Counted from the first letter of the stretch, positions 1 through 8,148 are shown. The stretch is 35,450 bases of DNA from an uncultured bacterium (GCA_937981985.1 CALJNB010000003.1:1-35450); one strand, 5' to 3'. Numbers and translations are program-made. The notes: a model not told the origin generated them from the letters alone.

Positions 1-1
1 A

Positions 2-418
2 CCCGATGTATTGTCCAACAGCGCTGACATGATAGTCTGCCCTTTAGCACTTCATTATATCGAGGATTTGGGCTTTATTTTCGAAGAAATACATCGCGCA
101 CTAAAACCCGGCGGACATATGGTGTTTTCAACGCACCATCCTTTTGCAGATTTTTCTTATTCGGAGTCCGGGAATTACTTCAAACGTGAATTAGTCAAAC
201 AGGAATGGAACACCGTAGGTGTGCCCGTTGCAGTGTCCTTTTATAGGAGATCGCTAAGCGAAATTACGGATGCCATCACTTCCAATAGTCTAGTGATAGA
301 ACGTATTTGCGAAGGCATCGTGTCTGAGGAAATAAAGAAAATCTCGCCTGAAATTTATCAACGATTGAGTTCCAAACCAAGTTTTCTTTTCGTTAAATGT
401 CGAAAATACCCATCCTGA
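2..418 (+). CDS. Class I SAM-dependent methyltransferase, C-terminal part
   Basis: The reading frame is open from the window edge, so the gene is cut at its 5' end and only the last ~138 residues are present. The visible part starts at the end of the Rossmann fold: a segment reading ADMIVCPLALHYIED (strand 4 region) is followed by a helix and the post-motif RALKPGGHMVFSTHHPF, which is characteristic of Methyltransf_11/UbiE-like enzymes. The SAM-binding GxGxG motif must lie upstream of the window. A substrate cannot be inferred. The gene ends 69 bases before the helicase start, and a separate promoter lies between them, so the two are probably not one operon. The family call is fairly secure, the substrate unknown. 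Confidence 0.8.
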   Translation, partial: PDVLSNSADMIVCPLALHYIEDLGFIFEEIHRALKPGGHMVFSTHHPFADFSYSESGNYFKRELVKQEWNTVGVPVAVSFYRRSLSEITDAITSNSLVIERICEGIVSEEIKKISPEIYQRLSSKPSFLFVKCRKYPS

Positions 419-431
419 GTTAGCCACTTTA

Positions 432-460
432 TTGACACCTTGCCCTAGAAAGAGTACCTG
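432..460 (+). promoter_or_regulatory. Probable sigma-70 promoter of the helicase gene
   Basis: A perfect -35 hexamer TTGACA (432-437) is followed after 17 bases by TACCTG (455-460), a weak -10. The predicted start of transcription, around 467, gives a short leader that contains the GGAGG ribosome site at 478-482. The -35 is strong; the -10 is only a partial match. Confidence 0.5.
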
Positions 461-473
461 TACATCCTTGCAG
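458..473 (+). promoter_or_regulatory. SOS-box-like palindrome CTG-N10-CAG
   Basis: The bases CTGTACATCCTTGCAG match the gammaproteobacterial LexA pattern CTG-N10-CAG. They overlap the -10 element and the transcription start of a DNA repair helicase, where a repressor would act. The inner bases match the consensus only partly (right half GCAG instead of ACAG). LexA sites differ between lineages, so this may be chance. Confidence 0.3.
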
Positions 474-487
474 TGTTGGAGGATGGT

Positions 488-2872
488 ATGAGACAAAGTA
501 GACCGGGTACGCTCAAAGATATTATTCAGAAGTGGGAGAGCGGAAGGGGAGCCGGCAAGCACTTCACTGCGATGAAAAAGTTGCCGGCGAAGAAAGCCGT
601 TTATGGTGATTTCCCGGAAAACTTAGATGAACGTATTCAGAAGGCACTGGATGAAAAAGGAATTCGTTCACTGTATTCGCACCAATCTGAAGCTATCGAA
701 AGTGTTTTATCGGGCAATAACACGGTTGTGGTAACCCCAACCGCGAGCGGTAAAAGCTTTTGTTATAATCTTCCAGTGGTCGATGCTTTATATAAAGGCG
801 GTCATGCGCTTTACATGTTTCCAACCAAAGCCCTCAGCCAGGATCAGACCGCAGAGCTAAATGAGCTATTGGAGTGTCTTCCTGATAACGAAGGTTGGGA
901 AGCTCAAGTTTATGACGGCGACACACCTCCAGACGTTCGACGCAGAGTTCGCGATCGTGGAAAACTGATTATTACCAATCCCGATATGTTGCATGCAGCG
1001 ATTCTTCCACACCACGCCAAGTGGGCCCGTTTTTTTAAATCGCTTGAATATATCATTGTCGACGAACTTCATACCTATCGCGGCGTTTTTGGGTCACACG
1101 TGGCTAATGTTTTTCGGAGGCTGATGAGGGTTTGTAAACATTATGGTGTAAAACCTAAGATTATTGCCACCAGCGCAACGATCGCTAACCCTAAGGAACT
1201 AGCAGAAACTCTAACCGGAAATCCCTTTCACCTCGTAACCGAAAATGGTGCACCTTCATCAGAAAAGTATGTTTGTTTGATGAATCCTCCCATCAAAGAT
1301 GTGCAGCAGATGCGTCGTCAATCGAGCCTTTCTGCAGCTCAACGAATTGCAACGACAGTTTTGAAAGAGGAGTGTGGGACGATCGTTTTCACACGAAGCC
1401 GTCAGTCTGTCGAAGTGATGATCAATCGACTGAAAGAACGCCTTAAACGAGACCGTGGAAATGGTGGTCTTGAAGAACGGATCGCAAGTTATCGTGGTGG
1501 TTATCTTCCGGACTTGCGTCGGCGCATTGAAAAAGGGCTTCGTAGCGGTTCAATTCTGGGTGTGGTTTCAACAAACGCATTGGAACTTGGGATCGACATC
1601 GGTTCGTTGGATGTTTGTTTGTTAGCGGGCTACCCGGGAACCGTTGCCTCCACATGGCAACAGTTTGGTAGAGCTGGTCGCAAGCAGGGAACAAGCGTTG
1701 CGATCTTGGTGGCCAGCGATGATCCTCTAGATCAGTTTATCATCCGACATCCAGAGTATTTTTTCGAACAAAGCCCAGAGGCTGCTCGTATCGATCCGGA
1801 TAACTTGAGAATCGTTTTCGAACATCTTAAATGTGCTGTCTTCGAATTACCATGGCGACATGGTGAACAATATGGTGGTCTCGCTGGAGAAGAAACCCAG
1901 GAAGTATTGTCTTTTCTCCATCGAGAAACCGGGATGATTCAGCCGTCTGCTGATCGTTGGGAATGGGCGTCAAGAACCTATCCGGCAACGGAAATTAACT
2001 TGAGAAATATTGCCGATGAGAACTTTGTTGTCATTGATATTTCCCATGCTGAACCGAAGGTTTTAGCTGAAGTCGATTTTGAAGCGGCCCATACAACGAT
2101 TTACCCAAACGCGGTTTATCAGGTTTCTGGGGAACCCTATCGGGTTGAAAAGCTGGATTACAAAGAACGCCGCGCATATGTGAGAAAATCCAACGATGGT
2201 TATTATACGACAGCGAAACACTACGCTTACGTTCACGTTTTAGATACTTTTGGCGAACGGGTGGAAGCTCCGGCTGAGATCGGATTTGGTGAAGTCAGAG
2301 TTACCGATCGGTTTGTTGGGTACAAAAAAATAAAATTTGGAACCGGCGAGAATATTGGTTACGGAGAACTCGATCTGCCGGAGTTAGATCTACATACCGT
2401 TTCATATTGGGTGAAGCTACAGGACGAACACTTCCCAGAGCTTTCAAAAGATCCTGAAATTTGGGCCGCAACGATCGCTGGTTTGGGACAAGTCCTACAA
2501 ACCGCGGCGAGTCTAAAAGTAATGTGCGATCCGCGAGACCTTAATATTACGATCGGTTCGTTGTCTGAACAACGTTGGTTATCCAGTGGGTATGATGGTT
2601 TGACTGTCCATGATGACGCCGAACCTGGCGGGAAAATAGGTCCGATGTTAAACGACCCAACTATTTTTATTTACGATAAGTTTCCAGGCGGCGTTGGTTT
2701 CGGCGAAGAATTATATGAACGGCATGATAAATTATGCGAAATCGCGTTTTCATTAGTGAGTGGATGTGATTGCGAAAAAGGATGTCCCTCTTGCGTTGGT
2801 CCTGGTCATGAAGGTGCTGATCTGCGTAAACATGTTTCCCTCATTCTTTCTCGTCTGTGCTTGTTAAATTAG
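488..2872 (+). CDS. mrfA: DEAD/DEAH-box helicase with C-terminal zinc domain (DUF1998), MrfA/YprA-like
   Basis: A superfamily 2 helicase of 794 residues. Walker A is TPTASGKS (about 83-90), the Walker B box is DELH (about 192-195), motif III is SAT, and motif VI is QFGRAGR. The C-terminus carries four clustered cysteines, CDCEKGCPSC, the zinc site of the DUF1998/MrfB-associated domain. Bacillus subtilis MrfA (YprA) is a 3'-5' helicase repairing mitomycin C adducts together with the exonuclease MrfB; no MrfB partner is in this window. I chose the ATG at 488 because GGAGG lies five bases upstream (478-482); a GTG at 473 would add five residues but leave that site inside the gene. It ends six bases from the convergent anti-sigma gene. 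The family is confident; the role in repair is by homology. Confidence 0.88.
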   Translation: MRQSRPGTLKDIIQKWESGRGAGKHFTAMKKLPAKKAVYGDFPENLDERIQKALDEKGIRSLYSHQSEAIESVLSGNNTVVVTPTASGKSFCYNLPVVDALYKGGHALYMFPTKALSQDQTAELNELLECLPDNEGWEAQVYDGDTPPDVRRRVRDRGKLIITNPDMLHAAILPHHAKWARFFKSLEYIIVDELHTYRGVFGSHVANVFRRLMRVCKHYGVKPKIIATSATIANPKELAETLTGNPFHLVTENGAPSSEKYVCLMNPPIKDVQQMRRQSSLSAAQRIATTVLKEECGTIVFTRSRQSVEVMINRLKERLKRDRGNGGLEERIASYRGGYLPDLRRRIEKGLRSGSILGVVSTNALELGIDIGSLDVCLLAGYPGTVASTWQQFGRAGRKQGTSVAILVASDDPLDQFIIRHPEYFFEQSPEAARIDPDNLRIVFEHLKCAVFELPWRHGEQYGGLAGEETQEVLSFLHRETGMIQPSADRWEWASRTYPATEINLRNIADENFVVIDISHAEPKVLAEVDFEAAHTTIYPNAVYQVSGEPYRVEKLDYKERRAYVRKSNDGYYTTAKHYAYVHVLDTFGERVEAPAEIGFGEVRVTDRFVGYKKIKFGTGENIGYGELDLPELDLHTVSYWVKLQDEHFPELSKDPEIWAATIAGLGQVLQTAASLKVMCDPRDLNITIGSLSEQRWLSSGYDGLTVHDDAEPGGKIGPMLNDPTIFIYDKFPGGVGFGEELYERHDKLCEIAFSLVSGCDCEKGCPSCVGPGHEGADLRKHVSLILSRLCLLN

Positions 2873-2878
2873 CGAATA

Positions 2879-3304
2879 CTAAAGCTTTTGAGTTGGGGTT
2901 TGTAGTTTTGGTAATTTGTTGAGGTCTTTTATTTTCGCATCATGTGGCACTCCCATCATAAAATACGAAGAAATCATAACCAGAATCATAACGAGTCCGA
3001 CTACTTCATAAGGTATTCGACTGGTCAGTAAATAGTTATCGGCGAAGAACCGACCCCGTGACCTCGTACGTATTCGGCTTTGTACAGTATTTACAAAGTC
3101 GTCTGGCGCGAAGGTAAACGGAAGGGCACGTAAACCGCCCACGACACTGAAGAATTGTTCGTATTCTCGTTTAAACACTTCGTCGTTTTCTAGACGTTCT
3201 TCGAATTTAGCGTGTTCTTCTGGCGATAAGTCGCCTTCAAGAAAATCGTTAAAGAGCAGATCTTGAGCGGTCATCTCTTTTTCTATGTTGTTTGCTTCAT
3301 TCAT
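2879..3304 (-). CDS. Putative membrane anti-sigma factor
   Basis: A 141-residue protein begins two bases after the stop of an ECF sigma factor gene, the usual arrangement for a cognate anti-sigma factor. The N-terminal ~60 residues are acidic and helical (LLFNDFLEGDLSPEEHAKFEE), resembling the zf-HC2/RsgI-type anti-sigma fold. A single hydrophobic segment around residues 98-118 would anchor it in the inner membrane, leaving a ~20-residue periplasmic tail. The HxxxCxxC zinc motif of ZAS anti-sigma factors is absent: I see no cysteine in the protein. The very short periplasmic part leaves little room for an RseB-like sensor. The function rests on context and topology. Confidence 0.72.
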   Translation of the reverse strand: MNEANNIEKEMTAQDLLFNDFLEGDLSPEEHAKFEERLENDEVFKREYEQFFSVVGGLRALPFTFAPDDFVNTVQSRIRTRSRGRFFADNYLLTSRIPYEVVGLVMILVMISSYFMMGVPHDAKIKDLNKLPKLQTPTQKL

Positions 3305-3306
3305 GA

Positions 3307-3894
3307 TTATACCACCTTCTCAGTATACCTTGATTCCACATATTCTTTCAAAGCAACACGTGCCCTAAATAACCTACTTTTAACGGTTCCTTCAGGTAAC
3401 TCGACAATTTTGGAAATTTCTACGTAACTCAATCCTTCTATGTCTCGCAGAATCACGATGGTTCGATGGATTTCGTTCAATGTTTTCAAGCCGTCTCTGA
3501 TGATGTCCTCTAACTCCGTACCTACTATTTCTTCATGGGGGGAGGCGATATATGCGCTCAGTGGAGCATCTTCGTTCGCGGTCTCAGGTCCATCGTCAAT
3601 GTCTTGGTGTGCTCGTTGTGATCGACGAGATAAGTATTTTACGCGATTGCGGGCATGATTGATCGCAATTCGGTAGATCCATGTCGAGAGTTTTGCTTCT
3701 CCTCGAAACGAATCGATGTATTTAAATATCGCGATAAAGACTTCTTGGGAAACTTCTTCAGCCTCGGCTTTGCTTCCCAATATTCGATAGATGACGTTAA
3801 AAACTTTATGTTGGTAGGTTTTTACAAGTTCGGTGAACGCGTCTTCGTCCCTTCGTTTTAATCGGCGCACTAGTTTTCGATCGTCGGGATTCAT
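3307..3894 (-). CDS. ECF-type RNA polymerase sigma factor (RpoE-like)
   Basis: At 195 residues it has the normal size for a group IV sigma factor. Region 2 is clear: the -10-recognition helix EAEEVSQEVFIAIFKYI is followed by STWIYRIAINHARNR. Region 4 contains the helix-turn-helix LSYVEISKIVELPEGTVKSRLFRAR. Between them is an acidic linker of about 40 residues. It probably responds to envelope stress through the membrane protein encoded directly downstream, and the two form an operon (gap of two bases). A promoter of the RpoE type lies 77 bases upstream of the start, which suggests autoregulation. There is no unusual domain, so it is not one of the large C-terminally extended ECF groups. Confidence 0.92.
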   Translation of the reverse strand: MNPDDRKLVRRLKRRDEDAFTELVKTYQHKVFNVIYRILGSKAEAEEVSQEVFIAIFKYIDSFRGEAKLSTWIYRIAINHARNRVKYLSRRSQRAHQDIDDGPETANEDAPLSAYIASPHEEIVGTELEDIIRDGLKTLNEIHRTIVILRDIEGLSYVEISKIVELPEGTVKSRLFRARVALKEYVESRYTEKVV

Positions 3895-3970
3895 TTACAC
3901 GCACAAATTAAAGGTCGACTCGGGATAAACAATCTAGTTTCCAGATAAACGTTTATGCAAGGCTCAAACT

Positions 3971-3998
3971 TATGACCCCGTAAATTTGGGAAAGTTCC
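3971..3998 (-). promoter_or_regulatory. RpoE/ECF-type promoter upstream of the sigma gene
   Basis: Read on the minus strand, GGAACTT (3992-3998) is followed after 16 bases by TCATA (3971-3975). This matches the extracytoplasmic-stress pattern GGAACTT-N16-TCnnA known from Escherichia coli sigma E. It lies 77 bases before the ATG of the ECF sigma gene and points towards it. Autoregulation is inferred. Confidence 0.55.
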
Positions 3999-4030
3999 CT
4001 TTTCTTTTGATTAAGAAACGAAATGGCGAA

Positions 4031-5179
4031 TTAGAATATTCGGTTTAATTTTTCGATGAGTGCCCGAGTTTGTTCGACGTTGCCGACACTCATTCGTGCA
4101 CAATCAGCAAGGCCCGGATAATTCGACCGATTCCGGATATAAATCGATTCCGCCGAAAGCTTGGAGAGTGTTTCTTCAATTTGAGGTAGACGAACGACGA
4201 TGAAATTTGCGGGGGTCGAAAAAGCATCCGTCCCAATTGAACGGAAATAGTCCAATAGAATGGTTTTGGATTGTGAAACTTCATCTAAATATTTGTTCAA
4301 ATAATCGAGATCTCCCAACGCGGCTTCTGCGCCTATTTGCGAGAGCGTACTTACAGATTTGGGATTATAGATTTTGCTCAATCCATCAATAAGCGTTCGA
4401 TGTGCGGCAAGGTACCCGATACGCAGACCCGCAAGACCAAACGCTTTAGAGAAAGTCCGCGTTACAAGAAGGTTTTTAAATGTTGTAACCAGACTGATGG
4501 CGGTGATTTGCGCAAATTCGAAATAAGCTTCGTCGACTACAAATAGAGTTCTGGGGAAGTCGGTGCATAATTGCTCAATTTGAGCTGCAGTAAATATCGT
4601 GCCTGTCGGATTATTGGGACTAACAAGATAAACGAGGCGCGTTCGATTCGAAAGTGTGGACTCCAAAAGGTCAAAATCCACCCTAAAAGGATCGTTTGGT
4701 TGGATGGATATTAATCGTACGCCACGACTTTGGGCAAAAACCAAAAAATGATTATAGGTAGGAACTGGAACCACGACCTCATCGTTCGTATCAAGATAGC
4801 TGTCGCAGATCAGCTGAAGGGCTGCGTCACTTCCGGCTGTGACTAAGATGTTTTCGGCTGGAAGTTGGGTGTATTCCGACAAAGAATCGGCCAAAGAACG
4901 GCTTCCCAAACTTGGGTACCAATTTAGACCGCCATTACCCGATACAAAAGATTGAATTGCAGACAGTGCTTTAGGACTCGGCGTAATTGTTGATTCGTTC
5001 CAGTCTAATTTAAAAGCTTTGTCTCCACGGAGAACTTGTTCTGAACCACGGCTCTCAACAACCTCGTAGGGTTTTAATCTGCGTATGGAATAGGCGACGT
5101 CAATTTTTGAATTTAACTCGTCACGATTAGGCTTATTTTTGTCTTCGACAAGTCGAAGATTCTTTTTTGGGGAACCCAT
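4031..5179 (-). CDS. hisC: Histidinol-phosphate aminotransferase-like PLP enzyme
   Basis: A fold-type I, class I/II aminotransferase. It starts in the HisC manner (IRRLKPYEVV, then KLDWNEST), has the substrate loop LVYLVSPNNPTGT, the conserved VDEAYFEF, and the PLP-binding lysine in TFSKAFGLAGLRIGY. HisC transfers an amino group between histidinol phosphate and glutamate in histidine synthesis. No other his genes are nearby, so a related role, such as a phenylalanine or antibiotic-type aminotransferase, cannot be excluded. The longest frame begins at 5233, but the ATG at 5179 has an AGGA site 6-7 bases upstream and gives 382 residues, close to the family size. The family is certain; the precise substrate is not. 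Confidence 0.75.
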   Translation of the reverse strand: MGSPKKNLRLVEDKNKPNRDELNSKIDVAYSIRRLKPYEVVESRGSEQVLRGDKAFKLDWNESTITPSPKALSAIQSFVSGNGGLNWYPSLGSRSLADSLSEYTQLPAENILVTAGSDAALQLICDSYLDTNDEVVVPVPTYNHFLVFAQSRGVRLISIQPNDPFRVDFDLLESTLSNRTRLVYLVSPNNPTGTIFTAAQIEQLCTDFPRTLFVVDEAYFEFAQITAISLVTTFKNLLVTRTFSKAFGLAGLRIGYLAAHRTLIDGLSKIYNPKSVSTLSQIGAEAALGDLDYLNKYLDEVSQSKTILLDYFRSIGTDAFSTPANFIVVRLPQIEETLSKLSAESIYIRNRSNYPGLADCARMSVGNVEQTRALIEKLNRIF

Positions 5180-5549
5180 GCAAATCCTACGAAATACGCT
5201 TCTAGTGCTAACGTTCCTAATTCCGGTGGTCATTTAGTACCGGCGATAATGCTCGGTGTGACATACGGAGGAATACGCGTCAAGTTAAAGTCCATCTCTG
5301 ATTACCGACCAATCTACATTAAGTTGGCCAAAGATCTTGTTATTTTAACCTCAATCGGTGGAAAACATATGAATGGATAAGAAACACTCCACATTTGGGT
5401 TTGTTTGGGAAAACGAATGCCTTTTTGCGCTATTAAACCATGTTTTCTATAGAGATATTAGATAGTGTGCAAAATATCGCCTTGATTTTGAATTTTGTCA
5501 GCTGAAGGGCGTCTGACTATATGTGAACAACAAGACACTGGAGTTAGTC
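5180..5549. other. Divergent intergenic region between hisC-like gene and barrel gene
   Basis: About 370 bases with no credible gene. If the aminotransferase started at 5233 it would shrink to about 315 bases. It must hold the promoters of both divergent genes. I can place only the rightward one (5495-5523); no clear leftward promoter or riboswitch was recognised. Confidence 0.5.
5495..5523 (+). promoter_or_regulatory. Probable sigma-70 promoter of the basic-tail barrel gene
   Basis: TTGTCA (5495-5500) and TATATG (5518-5523) are separated by 17 bases. Transcription would start near 5530, 20 bases before the ATG at 5550. This argues against the GTG at 5523 as the start codon. Confidence 0.5.
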
Positions 5550-6590
5550 ATGAATGTATCCAAACTAATAACACTCGCTGCTTTAATTGCTTTAATCGCG
5601 ACACCATTATTTCTAGGCGCTTCTAATGCAGAGGCGGCTACAACGGGGAAACGTTCAAAATCGACCGCGAAAGCTAAGACGAGAACTAAAGCAAAAAGCA
5701 CTCGAACCCATCGATTGACGAAAAAAGCTAAGAAAAGCTCAGCCACGCGTCGAAAGGCAACGACTAATACGACTCGCAAACGAAGCTCTAAACCGACACG
5801 GACTGTTACACGAACCACACGAACGCGTTCAAACGGGAACACGACCACCACACGAAGAACCACTCGAGCACAAACGAGTTCAAATGTGCGACATCATACC
5901 GTTGTGCGTCACAATACAGGAGTTCATGTAAATTCTAGCCGTCATCGTGGAGTACGCGTTGTTCGTCACCACACTGCTCCGCGTCGTCACTCATACGCTC
6001 GTTACACGACGCGTTATCGCGCTCCGAGAAGAACGGTAGTACATCATCGTCCCAGAACAACAGTAGTACATCATGCTCCAGTCCAAGAAGTGAGAACTGA
6101 AACAGCGCCTGTCCGCCAGTCATCGGTCGAGTTCTACGTCAACGGCGGTCTCGGGTTGAATACACTGCGTATCAGTGAGGTTAGCGAAGGTTCGCTTAGC
6201 GGAACAAATTACCGTGTAGCGGTCGGTGGGAAGGGAGATTTGTTCGGATTAGAGCTCGGAGTTGACGGTGGAAGTTTTCGATTCGATGACGGAACGACCT
6301 TGTCAATGGTGGGTGCAAACGTCGATGGGAAGCTTCAACCTAAAATGGGAATTCTTGAGCCCTATTTATTCATCGGTTTAGGTGGATACCAACTCACTGA
6401 CAACGTATTTAACGAAGACGCAGGTTCCGCAGCTCTTAGGGCTGGGATTGGCGCTGATGTCAGAATCAATAACGTAGGAATCGGAGCGAAATACACATGG
6501 GCGGCGTATGATTTTCAGAATGACCAGTCGTACGAAAACATTGGCGCTACGACCCAAACCCTTTCCGGAAATCTTAGCTTTTACTTCTAA
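5550..6590 (+). CDS. Secreted outer-membrane beta-barrel protein with histone-like basic region
   Basis: 346 residues in three parts. Residues 1-29 are a signal peptide ending SNAEA. Residues ~30-190 are low-complexity and extremely basic, first Lys/Arg/Ser/Thr-rich (KRSKSTAKAKTRTKAK) and then Arg/His-rich with repeats such as VVRHHT and TVVHH. The last ~155 residues alternate polar and hydrophobic, Gly-rich strands (YLFIGLGGYQL, GIGAKYTWAAYDF) and end in ...LSFYF, the C-terminal aromatic signature of outer-membrane barrels. It resembles an OmpA-like eight-strand barrel with a periplasmic or surface polycation. The ATG at 5550 is chosen because GGAG lies six bases upstream. I know no named family with this combination; binding of peptidoglycan, LPS or DNA by the basic part is speculation. 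Confidence 0.8.
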   Translation: MNVSKLITLAALIALIATPLFLGASNAEAATTGKRSKSTAKAKTRTKAKSTRTHRLTKKAKKSSATRRKATTNTTRKRSSKPTRTVTRTTRTRSNGNTTTTRRTTRAQTSSNVRHHTVVRHNTGVHVNSSRHRGVRVVRHHTAPRRHSYARYTTRYRAPRRTVVHHRPRTTVVHHAPVQEVRTETAPVRQSSVEFYVNGGLGLNTLRISEVSEGSLSGTNYRVAVGGKGDLFGLELGVDGGSFRFDDGTTLSMVGANVDGKLQPKMGILEPYLFIGLGGYQLTDNVFNEDAGSAALRAGIGADVRINNVGIGAKYTWAAYDFQNDQSYENIGATTQTLSGNLSFYF

Positions 6591-6616
6591 GAAGAGAGAT
6601 CGCCTGATTTAAGCAT

Positions 6617-6641
6617 AAAGAGCCTTAGGCTCTTTTTTTTT
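6617..6641 (+). terminator. Rho-independent terminator after the barrel gene
   Basis: The stem AAAGAGCC (6617-6624) pairs with GGCTCTTT (6628-6635) around a TTA loop, and a T-run continues to 6641. It lies 27 bases after the barrel stop. The loop TTA at 6625-6627 is also the stop codon of the convergent minus-strand gene, and the A-rich left flank could make the hairpin work in both directions. Confidence 0.85.
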
Positions 6642-7017
6642 GCTTTCGAAATTCTTTTAAATGTTCAAGCCGCTTTCGACAGTCTTCAGCATCTTCAGGT
6701 TGTGTGTCGATTAACTTTTCAAGTGCTTTGAGATCTGTTGACGGCGTTGGGTCAGGGTAATTAAGCAGTTGAAGTTCGAACAGGGCGCGTCTAAATTCCC
6801 TTGCAAGGGAACTCGATGATTGAAAATGGGATAGTTTACGCTCCCAAACGGCCGATCTCATATAAATGGCCTTAAGTGGGGATTCTAGAGCGTCGAATCC
6901 TAACGTGGGTAAAAGATGACTTTGTGGGGCTTTCTTCTTGAGTAATATAGCTATGGAAAGGACGCTAAAGGTTATAAGTATTGCCCCTGAGAGACTAATC
7001 CAAAAATGAAGGTCCAA
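6625..7017 (-). CDS. Small membrane-anchored hypothetical protein
   Basis: 130 residues, not recognised. Residues ~6-27 form one hydrophobic segment (LSGAILITFSVLSIAILL) followed by KKK, so the C-terminal ~100 residues should be cytoplasmic. That part is helical and charged, with a Lys/Arg-rich end (EHLKEFRKQKKRA). The start is a TTG with GAG six bases upstream; no ATG or GTG lies in frame above it, which lowers confidence. The stop codon lies in the loop of the terminator of the convergent barrel gene. It is divergent from the FHA-domain gene. Confidence 0.5.
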   Translation of the reverse strand: MDLHFWISLSGAILITFSVLSIAILLKKKAPQSHLLPTLGFDALESPLKAIYMRSAVWERKLSHFQSSSSLAREFRRALFELQLLNYPDPTPSTDLKALEKLIDTQPEDAEDCRKRLEHLKEFRKQKKRA

Positions 7018-7088
7018 AGTATGCTCGATAAAGGAGTCCGACGCTAAGCTAAAAAAATACGATTAACAACTTATTATTTAGCCCGTTC

Positions 7089-7116
7089 TTGACGCTATTT
7101 TTATTAGTGATACTTT
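7089..7116 (+). promoter_or_regulatory. Extended -10 promoter of the FHA gene
   Basis: TTGACG (7089-7094) is followed after 16 bases by TACTTT (7111-7116), preceded by the extended -10 dinucleotide TG at 7108-7109. Transcription would start around 7123, so the coding start must lie downstream, supporting the TTG at 7149. Confidence 0.5.
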
Positions 7117-7148
7117 TATTGGAACGAATCACTGGACCGAGTTTTATC

Positions 7149-8090
7149 TTGAACAGAACTGGCGGCTACGTCCTAAAATTTATATCTGGCAAATATCAAG
7201 GAGGAGAATTCCCTCTTGAGATGGATTCCGAAGTTGTTATCGGTCGCTCTAGCGATCTAGATATGGTCCTCGTCGAAGACATGGTCTCTCGGCGACACGC
7301 CCAAATAACGACTCATAGTAATCAAATCCAAATCGAAGATTTCGGTTCAACAAACGGGACCTTCGTAAACGGCGAGAAAATTACGAAATCGCGTCTAAAA
7401 GAGGGCGATCGTATATTAGTTGGTACCAATATTATCAAGCTGGTACACCGCGATGCCTCTGAGCCACTCGGACAAGACCTTAGCAGTAACGCGGGCGCTC
7501 CGGGCGGTGTTACATCAACACGCACAACAGGAGCAACTTTGACTGGCTCAATTTCTGGCCTCATCGAAGAAGTTCCATTACCCGATCTTCTACAGCTTTT
7601 TTCGACAAGTAAGAAAACAGGCGTTTTTGTCATTCACCAAGATCAAAACATCGGCAAGATATTCCTTAAGGAAGGCAAAGTTAAGTATTGTCTGGTCAAC
7701 GACAACGCTGACGTCGATCCCTATAAGGTTTTCTACCGTCTTCTAGGCTGGGACTATGGAACCTTTTCTTTGGAACATCCAACAGAAGAGACCTTTGAGA
7801 ATGAAATGGATGATTCTGTCGAAGCACTCATGATGGAAGGAATGAGAATTCTTGACGAACTACGTGCTCTTGGGGACGACGTTCCGAAGATGCATCAGTC
7901 ACTCATCATTTCTCACCCACTCGTAGCGCCGTTGAGAAGTTTGTCTCCAGAATTGATGGACTCCCTACAGCTCGTCTATAATTACAAATCAGTCTCAAAC
8001 ATCTTGAATAAGAGTTTGTCCGGAGATTTGGAGACCATGCAAGATCTGGTCAACTTGATTCGCAGCGACTACGTTTCCGTCGTAGATTAA
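7149..8090 (+). CDS. FHA domain plus DUF4388 (PATAN) regulatory protein
   Basis: About 313 residues. The N-terminal FHA domain, which binds phosphothreonine peptides, shows GRSSDLDM, the core VSRRHAQI and the STNGTFVNG loop. A ~25-residue Gly/Thr linker leads to a DUF4388/PATAN domain (LTGSISGLIEEVPLPDLLQLF...TGVFVI...GKIFLKEGKVKYC). DUF4388 is common in deltaproteobacterial signalling proteins, often next to response regulators or GTPase-linked polarity systems. The last ~70 residues are helical. It probably reads Ser/Thr kinase signals, but no kinase is in the window. The open frame extends to 7089, but a promoter lies there and family members start just before the first FHA strand. The domains are certain, the start is not. 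Confidence 0.88.
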   Translation: MNRTGGYVLKFISGKYQGGEFPLEMDSEVVIGRSSDLDMVLVEDMVSRRHAQITTHSNQIQIEDFGSTNGTFVNGEKITKSRLKEGDRILVGTNIIKLVHRDASEPLGQDLSSNAGAPGGVTSTRTTGATLTGSISGLIEEVPLPDLLQLFSTSKKTGVFVIHQDQNIGKIFLKEGKVKYCLVNDNADVDPYKVFYRLLGWDYGTFSLEHPTEETFENEMDDSVEALMMEGMRILDELRALGDDVPKMHQSLIISHPLVAPLRSLSPELMDSLQLVYNYKSVSNILNKSLSGDLETMQDLVNLIRSDYVSVVD

Positions 8091-8114
8091 TTTCCGTCAT
8101 TTTTCTCCTTAGTT

Positions 8115-8142
8115 TTGACAATTCAACATTCAGCGCTAACGT
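8115..8142 (+). promoter_or_regulatory. Possible promoter of sspB
   Basis: A perfect TTGACA (8115-8120), a 16-base spacer and TAACGT (8137-8142). The start of transcription would fall within a few bases of the ATG at 8149, suggesting a leaderless or nearly leaderless mRNA. The -10 match is four of six. Confidence 0.35.
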
Positions 8143-8148
8143 TAAAAG

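Noticed and set aside
5498..5863. 121-residue minus-strand ORF (MVLRVVVVFPFERVRVV...)
   Set aside because: It is the shadow of the Arg/Lys/Thr-rich coding strand; its Val/Arg-rich composition follows from that repeat, and it runs over the promoter and signal peptide.
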